Positions 17,622-24,956 of a stretch of 34,755 nucleotides of DNA are shown here, piece by piece. A program made the translations under genes and the position numbers. The notes beneath the pieces were generated by a model. It was not told the origin of the DNA. It did not search any database and saw only the letters and a program-made list of their open reading frames with translations. Numbering within the stretch: the stretch's first letter is position 1; the number at the start of each line of letters is the position of its first letter. Where the stretch lies: positions 1-34,755 of the forward strand of contig DASRZP010000046.1 of NCBI GenBank assembly GCA_035686305.1. The letters run 5' to 3'. This DNA comes from Thermodesulfovibrionales bacterium. GTDB lineage: Bacteria > Nitrospirota > Thermodesulfovibrionia > Thermodesulfovibrionales > UBA9159.

Positions 17622-17872
17622 AGCTCATCTTCTCGGAGCACGCCTGGGAGGACTACCTGTACTGGCAGAAGACCGACAAACAGATGCTGAAACGCATCAA
17701 CCGCTTGATCCACGAGATCATGCATGACCCCTTCACCGGCGCCGGCAAGCCCGAACCCCTCAAACACGGCCTTTCCGGCTATTGGTCCCGGCGCATCAAC
17801 GACGAGCACCGCATCGTCTACCGCCCTGCTGAAGATGCAATCTTTATCGCTCAATTGCGGTATCATTATTGA
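17618..17872 (+). CDS. yoeB: Toxin YoeB
   Basis: A ribosome-dependent mRNA interferase of 84 residues, the same length as E. coli YoeB. MKLIFSEHAWEDYLYWQ, KPEPLKHGLSGYWSRRIN, DEHRIVY and the C-terminal RYHY are conserved. The catalytic residues Glu46, Arg65, His83 and Tyr84 are all present at matching positions. GTG start, overlapping the yefM stop by 4 bases. It appears fully active, so loss of yefM should be harmful to the cell. Confidence 0.96.
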   Translation: MKLIFSEHAWEDYLYWQKTDKQMLKRINRLIHEIMHDPFTGAGKPEPLKHGLSGYWSRRINDEHRIVYRPAEDAIFIAQLRYHY

Positions 17873-17904
17873 ATGTTGTGCTTATCCGTTCTCTTTGAAC
17901 CTTT

Positions 17905-18538
17905 TCACTCTTCACCCATGGCCGCCAGCAAATAGCTGCTGACCGATTTTGCCTTCCCAGAGGTTTTAGGCATGCAAAGATCAAGCAAAGAAGTTTTTTA
18001 CACTTCTTTGAGTATTCAGCTTTTGGCGTCATCCCCGATTCGATCAGCTCATGCACCTTTTTTGCCGTATCTTCCGTCTCCAGCCTCAACTTTTCATCGA
18101 AAACCACATCTTCCCTGCGGCGCGTCCGTCCATAAAAGAGCGCACCTTCCGGTATCGCAACATTCAGCATTTCCTCAAGACAGATAGCCTGGGCGCAAAG
18201 CTGGACCTTGTCGCAGTGATCCATTTTGGGCTTCCCGCGCTTGTATTCAACGGGAAAGGGTATCCATGTCCGAACTCCATCTTATGAAATTCAACCACAT
18301 CAGCCTTGCCGATGAGACCGAGACGGAGTGACCGCATGGGAACGCCGTATTCGATTCGTATACTTCCCCTCGATTCCCGATTCGCCGTGTCAACTTTGTC
18401 GTGCATGATTCTACCTTCGGCGGTGAAAAGGTTCTCAGTCCACAACTGCTCGGTGTGGATCAAGGCACACTGCCGGGGGCAGTATATGAAGTGCTGCAAA
18501 GCTGAAAGCTGGATTAAGTCGTCCTCGGTGTAGTTCAA
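17905..18538 (-). pseudogene. cas4: Second cas4 copy, inactivated by two frameshifts
   Basis: The first 86 residues differ from the intact Cas4 at only 13 positions. One base then appears lost near 18281 (a missing G after HK); shifting frame restores RTWIPFPVEYKRGKPKMDHCDKVQ. A second single-base loss near 18000 destroys the KKCKKCSLL cysteine region; shifting again restores LLDLCMPKTSGKAKS and a stop at 17905, giving the expected length of about 211 codons. The start overlaps the four-helix-bundle gene by 4 bases. Its position next to cas7 is the ancestral one, so the original copy decayed and the duplicate survived. Confidence 0.88.
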
Positions 18539-19119
18539 GTCTTCTTTCTTTCATTGCGCACTTGTGCGCGCGCCTGATAAAGTCTTTCAGTAAAGCCACC
18601 TTCTGTTAAGAATTGTTGTTCGAGCCTCTGAAGTTGCCGCCCCAAAAGATAGCTGGCCTGGTTGATCAGGCAAATAAGGGTGTTTGCCGCAATCTCAGGT
18701 GAAGCCGTCTTCAAACAATAAGGGTCCGACTTGTCGGACGCGGCAGCCCTGTCAGACGAATACTTTCTTCTCACTGCAAGAGCCTCCGGTGAATCCTTAG
18801 CCCAGATGCGCAAGCCCTTCTGGCGAAGAAAAGCATGAAAGTCCAGCAACAATTCTTCCAGGCTCGCACGGGCAACGCCGGTCAGCTTGAGTTCGGTCTT
18901 CTTCGAGGTCGCAGAGGCCGTGCTTCCCTCCGCGATGTTCTGCACCCCGCTCCGCGCCGCCTGCACCATCTGATCATGCGTCCGTGACCTCTTGTCAATA
19001 AAGCGGTCGCAAAATACTACTGTAGCGTCATAAACAATCTCCGCGGTCTGATAGGACTTAAGGTTCCGGTATCCGCCGTGAGGGGGAATGAGGTGGGGGA
19101 ATGAATTTGGGTTAGTCAT
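18535..19119 (-). CDS. Four-helix-bundle protein with suffix domain, in the cas operon
   Basis: A 194-residue protein. Residues 15-115 resemble the S23 / 23S rRNA intervening-sequence four-helix-bundle family (LKSYQTAEIVYDATVVFCDRFIDK, QMVQAARSGVQNIAEGS, SLEELLLDFHAFLRQKGL). The rest (ANTLICLINQASYLLGRQLQRLEQQFLTEGGFTERLY) resembles the four helix bundle suffix domain. It sits between cas7 (12 bases after its stop) and cas4 (4-base overlap), on the same strand, so it is part of the operon. No Cas function is known to me for this family. It could be a structural accessory or simply inserted cargo. Confidence 0.82.
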   Translation of the reverse strand: MTNPNSFPHLIPPHGGYRNLKSYQTAEIVYDATVVFCDRFIDKRSRTHDQMVQAARSGVQNIAEGSTASATSKKTELKLTGVARASLEELLLDFHAFLRQKGLRIWAKDSPEALAVRRKYSSDRAAASDKSDPYCLKTASPEIAANTLICLINQASYLLGRQLQRLEQQFLTEGGFTERLYQARAQVRNERKKT

Positions 19120-19131
19120 AGGGGTGTGCCT

Positions 19132-20028
19132 CTACACCAGCCTTGTTAAAGTCACGCCGGGAAACCCCGCTGAATCCAGCTTGCCGGGCTCGGGCTTATC
19201 GATTCTGCTTTCATATTCGGTAAAGCTCCTCGGAGAACCGCCTATCGAAGGAGTCTTGATCAGTTCAAACAGTTTGTGTGCCGGAGCATTCCCCTTTTCG
19301 TTATCGTGGGTGAAGACCCACAAACCTCGCACGGCCATTTCTCCCCGCGCCGCCGAGCGGTCGAAGTCGAAGAGGTTGGAGAGGGCTTCCCAAAGAGCCT
19401 CTAAGTCTTTCTGACTAACCCCCGTGCCCTTATCTTCCTTAGCGAGAAATGGATTGAAATATCCATGAGCACGATAGAGCCCGTAAGGTATAAGTGGCTT
19501 GCGGCCCATTTCGGTAGTACCAGTTTCCATCCGTTCCTCCGTTGTGCGGGCCTGCCGGGTAATGGCAAGATCCAAAGGTAACACCGGATCAATTGACCGG
19601 GCAAAAGTGAACTGAACCGGTCCACGTACTTGTCCGGCATTCAATCGCGCACCTTCCTCGCCGGTTGCCAGCACAGCCCCGAACATACGAATATCGAAGT
19701 ACTCTTTACACAACTGGGACTGAAGCCTGGGAATCGGCTTCTTGCCTCCCCGCTCCTCTTTGCTGAGTGGAGGCTCGACTTTGTCAGCAACTTGTTCTTT
19801 TAGCGTATTCAGAGCCACCTTGCTTTGAATGAAAATGGAAACATCGTGCGTGAGATGAAGGTAGTCACGCACTTTGCGTTTGAGCGCAACGTCCGTCACC
19901 AGCCCGTGCATAGTCTCGGGGTCCACTCGCGGCAAATTACCGGCATCGGGGTCTCCATTCGGGTTTCCACTTTTTACGTCGAATAACAAAACAAACTCGT
20001 TTCGCTTGGTAGGATCGTTATGACTCAT
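19132..20028 (-). CDS. cas7: Cascade backbone protein Cas7 (Csd2, type I-C)
   Basis: Cas7c coats the crRNA along the Cascade backbone. The 298 residues are full length. NEFVLLFDVKSGNPNGDPDAGNLPR is the family N-terminus; IRMFGAVLATG, GQVRGPVQFTFARSIDPV and RGLWVFTHDNEKGNAP follow. An AGGAGGGAATCA ribosome-binding site precedes the ATG, which overlaps the stop codon of the cas8c remnant by 4 bases. The gene is intact even though its partners cas3, cas5c and cas8c are gone, so a native Cascade cannot form from this locus alone. Confidence 0.95.
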   Translation of the reverse strand: MSHNDPTKRNEFVLLFDVKSGNPNGDPDAGNLPRVDPETMHGLVTDVALKRKVRDYLHLTHDVSIFIQSKVALNTLKEQVADKVEPPLSKEERGGKKPIPRLQSQLCKEYFDIRMFGAVLATGEEGARLNAGQVRGPVQFTFARSIDPVLPLDLAITRQARTTEERMETGTTEMGRKPLIPYGLYRAHGYFNPFLAKEDKGTGVSQKDLEALWEALSNLFDFDRSAARGEMAVRGLWVFTHDNEKGNAPAHKLFELIKTPSIGGSPRSFTEYESRIDKPEPGKLDSAGFPGVTLTRLV

Positions 20029-20114
20029 TGATTCCCTCCTTTATTCTTCTTACTTTCACGCTTAGTGCGAAATGCTGCTCGCTGATGGTAGAAGCAAAGC
20101 GGGCCACGCTCCTC
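20025..20114 (-). pseudogene. cas8c: cas8c 3' remnant (last 29 codons)
   Basis: The frame ending at 20025 reads EERGPLCFYHQRAAFRTKRE and then a basic tail with a stop in the ATGA overlap with cas7. The FYHQRAAF core resembles the C-terminal GYYHQR-AF end of Cas8c/Csd1 proteins. Its location directly before cas7 is the canonical cas8c position. The frame is closed upstream by a stop at the edge of the REP-like element. It is the right edge of a large deletion. Confidence 0.7.
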
Positions 20115-20118
20115 TTAG

Positions 20119-20182
20119 CCGGGGACAGTCCCGATTCTACGACTCCGCTTCTCTCCGTCCGTAAATCTGGGACAGTCCCCTG
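20119..20182 (-). repeat. REP-like inverted pair of GGGACTGTCCC units at the deletion junction
   Basis: Two near-palindromic units, GGGGACAGTCCC (20121-20132) and GGGACAGTCCCC (20169-20180), face each other across 36 bases. GGGGACTGTCCC-type units are common intergenic repeats in several environmental bacteria and are associated with REP-type transposases. The element lies exactly between the cas3 and cas8c stubs. Confidence 0.65.
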
Positions 20183-20251
20183 GTGTTCGTCAAGCCGATG
20201 CCATTCGTCAGGCGGCTTTCCTTCAATACTGTGGGCAAAGAAATTCTCCAT
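20183..20251 (-). pseudogene. cas3: cas3 5' remnant (first 23 codons)
   Basis: From the ATG at 20251 the frame reads MENFFAHSIEGKPPDEWHRL and then DEH, matching the start of type I Cas3 proteins (F-x-AHS, PP-x-EW, L-x-EH), where the His residues belong to the HD nuclease. Right after this EH motif the sequence enters the REP-like element. The remaining roughly 700 codons of cas3, all of cas5c and most of cas8c are absent. Confidence 0.75.
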
Positions 20252-20300
20252 CTTGACACTCTCACTATCACAGCGCTGCAATAACAGCCCGGAGGTTCAA

Positions 20301-20582
20301 TCAGTTCAACTTGCTGATAAACTTGCCTGCATCTTTTTTGCTTAACACTCGTAAAACGACAGACCTATTACCTTCGATAAAATAAAACACTCGGTATTTC
20401 TCCGCCCGCAGTCTGTAATAATCTGAAGCGGTTCCCTTAATCTTCTTTATCAGTTTGCCTCGGGGAAAGGGATTTTCTTCGAGGATCTTCATAGCTGATG
20501 TGATGCGCTTGCAGACGGCATCATTGAAAGCATCAAGGTCTCTAATAGCCCTCGGCGAAAGGATAAGATGAAACTTATCCAC
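20301..20582 (-). CDS. RelE/ParE-family toxin
   Basis: A 93-residue toxin of the RelE fold, likely an mRNA interferase. Conserved pieces are MDKFHLILSPRAIRDLDAF, NPFPRGKLIKKIKG, DYYRLRAEKYRVFYFI and VVLRVLSKKDA. It overlaps its antitoxin by 8 bases. It lies 49 bases upstream of the cas3 stub, bordering the decayed CRISPR locus on the same strand. Confidence 0.9.
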   Translation of the reverse strand: MDKFHLILSPRAIRDLDAFNDAVCKRITSAMKILEENPFPRGKLIKKIKGTASDYYRLRAEKYRVFYFIEGNRSVVLRVLSKKDAGKFISKLN

Positions 20583-20838
20583 GCTTCTTCTTCCTTTTTG
20601 ACAGGTAATCCTCCATGCTCACGCCGCCCTTGCTCTGATACTCTGCCTGGGCTTCCGCGAGCATATCATGGAGCGCAGCGCTTTTTTCGAGGAGATAGTC
20701 CTCAAAATCCTCCTCTGAAATCGCCGTCACTATCGCCCGGGGTTTTCCCTTGGATGTGATTATCACAGCTTCCTTTTCAGCATTTCTCAGAATTTCAGAG
20801 GTCTTGTTCTTAAGTTCTCTGACATTGGCAAATTTCAT
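20575..20838 (-). CDS. Phd/YefM-family antitoxin
   Basis: An 87-residue antitoxin. MKFANVRELKNKTSEILRNAEKE followed by AVIITSKGKPRAIVTAISEEDFEDY is the Phd/YefM DNA-binding domain. The C-terminal half (ALHDMLAEAQAEYQSKGGVSMEDYLSKRKKK) should bind the RelE partner. GGAGGTGAGCCA precedes the ATG. It is unlike the YefM at 17370 in sequence, so the two modules are not recent copies. Confidence 0.9.
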   Translation of the reverse strand: MKFANVRELKNKTSEILRNAEKEAVIITSKGKPRAIVTAISEEDFEDYLLEKSAALHDMLAEAQAEYQSKGGVSMEDYLSKRKKKRG

Positions 20839-20851
20839 TGGCTCACCTCCA

Positions 20852-20873
20852 TGTAGCTACATTTATAGCTACC
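20852..20873 (-). promoter_or_regulatory. Operator of the Phd-RelE pair
   Basis: Two TAGCTA palindromes (20854-20859 and 20866-20871) lie 12 bases apart centre to centre, just upstream of the antitoxin; the first is embedded in the 10-base palindrome TGTAGCTACA. A TATAAA hexamer in minus orientation overlaps the pair and could be the -10. The geometry matches that of the TGTACA pair at the other TA module. Confidence 0.6.
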
Positions 20874-21223
20874 ATGGCACAGCTTCATCACCATTGTCAA
20901 GTACCCCGAAATGTTGAACCGAGGCGAAGATTTGGTAGCCCCTTGAGTAGCTCCGAAAGGTTGGCACAAAGGCGTGGGTACGTGCGTCCGGATGTGTTGA
21001 TTATTTGATTAGCGCAGTTTGCTCGAATCCCCACTCATCCCCTCTTTAAAGTGACGAGAATTCTTTAGAGAACTTCACTTTAACTCTACACCCATTTCCT
21101 ATCTCTGTCAAATTAAGTGCTTGTCTTTTATCGGCCATTGACATCTGAACTCACTTTCCGGGCCTTCATATTCACTCCCGCATTTGATAAGATTGATTCA
21201 GAGACAGAGAGGAGGGTCGTAGC
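20874..21223. other. Intergenic region with an inverted repeat
   Basis: No gene is supported in these 350 bases. A 9-base inverted repeat, TTAAAGTGA (21046-21054) and TCACTTTAA (21075-21083), encloses a 20-base loop. It may be an operator or the hairpin end of a transcript. A TTGACA at 21138 lacks a well-placed -10. Confidence 0.4.
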
Positions 21224-22114
21224 ATGAAGATACTCTTTGCAACAGACGGATCAGACTACTCAAGGGCCGCAGCGAGATTCCTTGCACGCTTTCCCTTTGC
21301 GGCCGACGACGAGATTACGGTACTCCACGCAATAAGCTGGGTCCCCTTCAAGGATGACAAGGAATCTCATTACGCCGGTCTCAAAAGGGTCAAACAGGAG
21401 ATCGCTCCGAGGATCCTTGACGAGGCAGTAACTATTTTGAAGTCCACTAAAGCCAAGATCAGTGTCGCCCTCGAGGAGGGATACCCGGACAAGACCATCT
21501 TCGATGGGGCCGCTGCATCAGGTGCGGACCTCATCATTATGGGCGCGAGAGGATTACGAGGCTTTCAATCCCTTATCATCGGGAGTGTGACCAGGGCCGT
21601 TGCCATGACCTCGCCGAAGTCTGCCCTTATCGTGAAGGTCACCCAGGAGACTCTGCCGGGGAAGATGAGGGTCCTCTTTGCAACGGATGGTTCGGAGTAT
21701 TCGTATGCTGCTGCACGGCTCCTGAAGGTCTTACCCTTCCCTGAAGAGACGGAGTTGAGCATCCTCCATACCATATGGCCGCCGGTCTCCGATATCCCTG
21801 AGAGGTTTGTTATGGAGATCGATGAGCGGGTGAAGGACGATGTGATGAAGGCGCGGACCATCGAGTATGCAGAGTCGGAGAGGATCCTTGAAGGGGCGAA
21901 GGAGTTTCTTAGGGGACGGTTTGAAACGATCGAGGGGTTCACGAAGATTGGAGACCCATCCCTTGAAATACTCAATGCTGCAGCTACGTTTCATACCGAC
22001 GTAATCGCCCTCGGTCATAGAGGCCTCAGGGGAATCAGGGGGATGATGGGGAGTGTTTCACGGAACGTCCTGATCCATGCTCAATGTTCCGTCCTCATCG
22101 GGAAAGGCGAATAA
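21224..22114 (+). CDS. Tandem universal stress protein (two UspA domains)
   Basis: 296 residues made of two UspA-like domains (about 1-145 and 149-296), each opening M-[KR]-[IV]-LFATDGS-[DE]-YS. ATP-binding loops of the G-x2-G-x9-GS type are present in both: GARGLRGFQSLIIGS and GHRGLRGIRGMMGS (the second one residue shorter). Such proteins bind ATP and help survival in stress or energy limitation. A strong ribosome-binding site (GAGAGGAGGG) precedes the ATG. It stands alone, 30 bases before the promoter of the pentose-phosphate operon. Confidence 0.93.
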   Translation: MKILFATDGSDYSRAAARFLARFPFAADDEITVLHAISWVPFKDDKESHYAGLKRVKQEIAPRILDEAVTILKSTKAKISVALEEGYPDKTIFDGAAASGADLIIMGARGLRGFQSLIIGSVTRAVAMTSPKSALIVKVTQETLPGKMRVLFATDGSEYSYAAARLLKVLPFPEETELSILHTIWPPVSDIPERFVMEIDERVKDDVMKARTIEYAESERILEGAKEFLRGRFETIEGFTKIGDPSLEILNAAATFHTDVIALGHRGLRGIRGMMGSVSRNVLIHAQCSVLIGKGE

Positions 22115-22144
22115 AAGGGCAGGTCGGTCTGTCGGCGATCCTGA

Positions 22145-22172
22145 TTGACAAATCTCTCCAACCTGATAGAAT
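22145..22172 (+). promoter_or_regulatory. Sigma-70-type promoter of the pentose-phosphate operon
   Basis: TTGACA (22145-22150, perfect -35) and TAGAAT (22167-22172) are 16 bases apart. TGA directly before the -10 adds an extended -10 element. It is the only strong candidate upstream of the seven-gene run from tkt to gnd. Confidence 0.7.
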
Positions 22173-22263
22173 TTAGTCACGACAGCAAGCGCTTTGATGT
22201 TCTGTAACAGCTCCTGGCGGGCTTCTCTCTCTAGGAGAAGTTTTGTTGCGAAGAAAGGGTTCT

Positions 22264-24096
22264 ATGTCAGTTAAAGAGCATCTGGAAAAACTCGCAAGGC
22301 TGATCCGTTACTTCATTCTTGTCTCGACGACTGAGGCAGGTTCCGGACATCCCACGTCTTCACTCTCCGCAACCGACCTCATGACTGCGCTCCTCTTCGG
22401 CAGGGTCTTCAGGTTCGATACCGACCGGCCCGACCATCCGAATAATGACCGCCTTATTTTTTCGAAGGGCCACGCCTCCCCCCTTTTCTATGCACTCTGG
22501 GCTGCGGCAGGAAGGGTGAGCGAGGGAGAACTGATGACGATGAGGAAATTCGGCTCCCCCCTCGAGGGGCATCCCACCCTTGCCTTCCCTTTTACTGAGG
22601 CCGCTACCGGTTCTCTGGGACAGGGGCTCTCTATCGGTCTCGGAATGGCCCTGAACGCGAAATATCTCGACAGGCTTCCTCACAGGACCTATGTCCTCCT
22701 TGGAGACAGCGAGATGGCTGAAGGTTCACAGTGGGAGGCCATGGAGATTGCCTCATACTATAAGCTGGACAATCTCATCGGTATACTCGACGTGAACCGT
22801 CTCGGGCAGCGGGGTGAGACCATGTACGGTCATGACCTCTCTGTTTACGAAAGGAGGGTTTCAGCCTTTGGTTGGGAGACCTTTGTGATCGACGGCCATT
22901 CATTCCAGGATATCCTTACTGCTTACGGCAAGGCTCTTATGACGAAGGACAAGCCGGCCATGATCATCGCAAAGACGGTGAAGGGGAAGGGGGTATCATT
23001 TATTGAGAACAGAAACGGCTGGCACGGCAAGGCTCTTACAAGAGATGAGTTGGGCCGTGCCCTTGAGGAATTGGGTCCTGTAGACAGATCAATCAGCGGA
23101 GACATACAGAAGCCCGAGGACAGAGTTCCCGAGCGAAAGGTAGCCGAGAAGGCCCGCGATCTCCCGTACGGCGGGGATAAGGCGGTTGCCACGAGGCATG
23201 CATACGGAGCTGCGTTGGCAAGGATATTCCCTGAATTTCCCGATATGGTCGTCCTTGATGCCGAGGTGAGTAATTCTACCTTTGCCGAGCTCTTCAGGGA
23301 GGCCTATCCAGACCGTTTCTTCGAGATGTACATTGCAGAACAGAATATGGTCGGAGCAGCCCTCGGCCTTTCGAGAAGGTCGAAGGTCCCCTTTCTCTCG
23401 ACCTTTGCGGCCTTCTTTACCCGCGCCTTTGACCAGATACGGATGAGCCAGTATTCCGGGGCTAATATCAAGTTCTCCGGCTCCCATGCAGGAGTCTCGA
23501 TCGGAGAGGACGGATCGTCACAGATGGGGCTCGAAGATATCGCCATGTTCAGAACGCTCCTGAACAGCGTGGTGCTGTATCCCAGTGACGCGGTCTCGAC
23601 GGAACGACTGGTGGAGGAATCTGCCAGACACAAGGGAATCGTCTATATCCGTACCACGAGAAAGGATACCCCTGTTCTCTATGGGAAGGATGAGGCATTC
23701 CCCATCGGAGGTTGCAAGGTCTTGAGGAGGAACAGCCAAGATGCAGTGACCGTTATTGCAGCGGGGATCACTCTCCACGAGGCACTTGCCGCTTATGAGG
23801 AACTGAAAAAGGAAGGGACCTCCATACGGGTCATTGACCTCTACAGCGTTAAACCGATCGATGGGGCTGTCCTGAATGAGGCAGCAGGAGAGACAAAGGC
23901 GATCATCACAGTCGAAGACCATTTTGCTGAAGGAGGGATAGGCGAGGCAGTGAGGAGCGCGCTCGCAGCGAAACCGGTATCGGTGTACTCCCTCGCAGTG
24001 AGGAAGATGCCGAAGAGCGGCAAGCCTGCCGAGCTTCTCGACTATGAGGAAATTTCACGGCATGCCATTATAAAGAAAGTAAAGGAGATCCTATGA
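22264..24096 (+). CDS. tkt: Transketolase
   Basis: Thiamine-diphosphate enzyme moving two-carbon units between sugar phosphates. The ATG at 22264 (preceded by GAAAGGG) gives 610 residues; an in-frame TTG at 22243, spaced 5 bases from AGGAG, would add seven residues. Motifs: TTEAGSGHPTSS near the start, FSKGHASP, GSLGQGLSIGLGMAL, the cofactor motif LLGDSEMAEGSQWEA through LDVNRLGQ, and in the second half the catalytic Glu region YIAEQNMVGAALG. Both the TPP-binding and pyrimidine-binding halves are present. It overlaps tal by 4 bases. Confidence 0.95.
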   Translation: MSVKEHLEKLARLIRYFILVSTTEAGSGHPTSSLSATDLMTALLFGRVFRFDTDRPDHPNNDRLIFSKGHASPLFYALWAAAGRVSEGELMTMRKFGSPLEGHPTLAFPFTEAATGSLGQGLSIGLGMALNAKYLDRLPHRTYVLLGDSEMAEGSQWEAMEIASYYKLDNLIGILDVNRLGQRGETMYGHDLSVYERRVSAFGWETFVIDGHSFQDILTAYGKALMTKDKPAMIIAKTVKGKGVSFIENRNGWHGKALTRDELGRALEELGPVDRSISGDIQKPEDRVPERKVAEKARDLPYGGDKAVATRHAYGAALARIFPEFPDMVVLDAEVSNSTFAELFREAYPDRFFEMYIAEQNMVGAALGLSRRSKVPFLSTFAAFFTRAFDQIRMSQYSGANIKFSGSHAGVSIGEDGSSQMGLEDIAMFRTLLNSVVLYPSDAVSTERLVEESARHKGIVYIRTTRKDTPVLYGKDEAFPIGGCKVLRRNSQDAVTVIAAGITLHEALAAYEELKKEGTSIRVIDLYSVKPIDGAVLNEAAGETKAIITVEDHFAEGGIGEAVRSALAAKPVSVYSLAVRKMPKSGKPAELLDYEEISRHAIIKKVKEIL

Positions 24097-24956
24097 GACC
24101 GGAAAATCTGAAGACGAAAATATTTTTGGACGGAGGAGACCCGCACGAGACGAGACAGATCATTGACCTTCTCGGGTTCCTCGACGGACAGACGACAAAT
24201 CCCACCCTCATATCGAAGAACCCCCAGGCAAAAAAACGGCTCGAAGGGGGAGGCAAGTTCAGCGAAGGGGAGATCTATAATTTCTATCACTTCGTCGTTA
24301 GGGAGATTTCTGCAATGATGCCTCAGGGGTCAATTTCGATTGAAGTGTATGCGGATGCTTCAACCCCTGCTGAGAAGATGCTCAAACAGGGGAAGGAGAT
24401 GTTTTCCTGGATACCGAACGGCAGGATCAAATTCCCCACATCCCACGAAGGACTGAAGGCAGCTGAGGAGGCCGTAAAAGAGGGGATGAAGATAAACATG
24501 ACCCTCTGCTTTACCCAGGAGCAGGCCGCTGCCGTTTATGCGGCAACGCGCGCTGCAAAGAGGGGGGATGTCTTTGTCTCTCCTTTTATCGGTCGGCTTG
24601 ACGACGGGGGAGAAAACGGAATGGGCCTCATTGCGAACATCATCAAGATGTACCGGAAGGGCAATGCCCATGTAGAGGTCCTCACCGCAAGCGTAAGGAC
24701 CATGGACCACCTCCTCTACGCGCTGAAACTCGGTTCCGATATCGTCACGTCACCTTTTGCGATTCTGAAGGAATGGGGAGAAAAGGGGATGCCCGTACCG
24801 GGGGATGAATATGTTTACCATGCAAGGAATCTTAAGGCCATGCCTTACAAGAATATCGACCTTTCGAGGAACTGGCAGGATTACGATATCTCCCACGATC
24901 TGACCGATAAGGGTATGGAGAAATTTTCTCAGGACTGGAACGCGTTGATCAAGTGA
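24093..24956 (+). CDS. tal: Transaldolase
   Basis: Transfers a dihydroxyacetone unit in the non-oxidative pentose-phosphate pathway through a Schiff base. 287 residues. KIFLDGGDPHETRQ, LDGQTTNPTLISKNP, SISIEVYADAS and GRIKFPTSHEG (Schiff-base Lys near residue 113) fit the family, followed by INMTLCFTQEQA and VFVSPFIGRLDD. It overlaps the tkt stop by 4 bases and its stop touches the rpiB start. Confidence 0.92.
   Translation: MRPENLKTKIFLDGGDPHETRQIIDLLGFLDGQTTNPTLISKNPQAKKRLEGGGKFSEGEIYNFYHFVVREISAMMPQGSISIEVYADASTPAEKMLKQGKEMFSWIPNGRIKFPTSHEGLKAAEEAVKEGMKINMTLCFTQEQAAAVYAATRAAKRGDVFVSPFIGRLDDGGENGMGLIANIIKMYRKGNAHVEVLTASVRTMDHLLYALKLGSDIVTSPFAILKEWGEKGMPVPGDEYVYHARNLKAMPYKNIDLSRNWQDYDISHDLTDKGMEKFSQDWNALIK

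Noticed and set aside
17243-17866. Long minus-strand frame opposite yefM-yoeB
   Set aside because: Most of it is the antisense of yefM-yoeB; only the last 68 bases are meaningful, as the duplicated four-helix tail.
20018-20281. An 87-codon minus-strand gene spanning the cas3 stub and the REP-like element
   Set aside because: It joins a Cas3-like start to translated repeat and then reads the cas8c remnant out of frame; better explained as a deletion scar.
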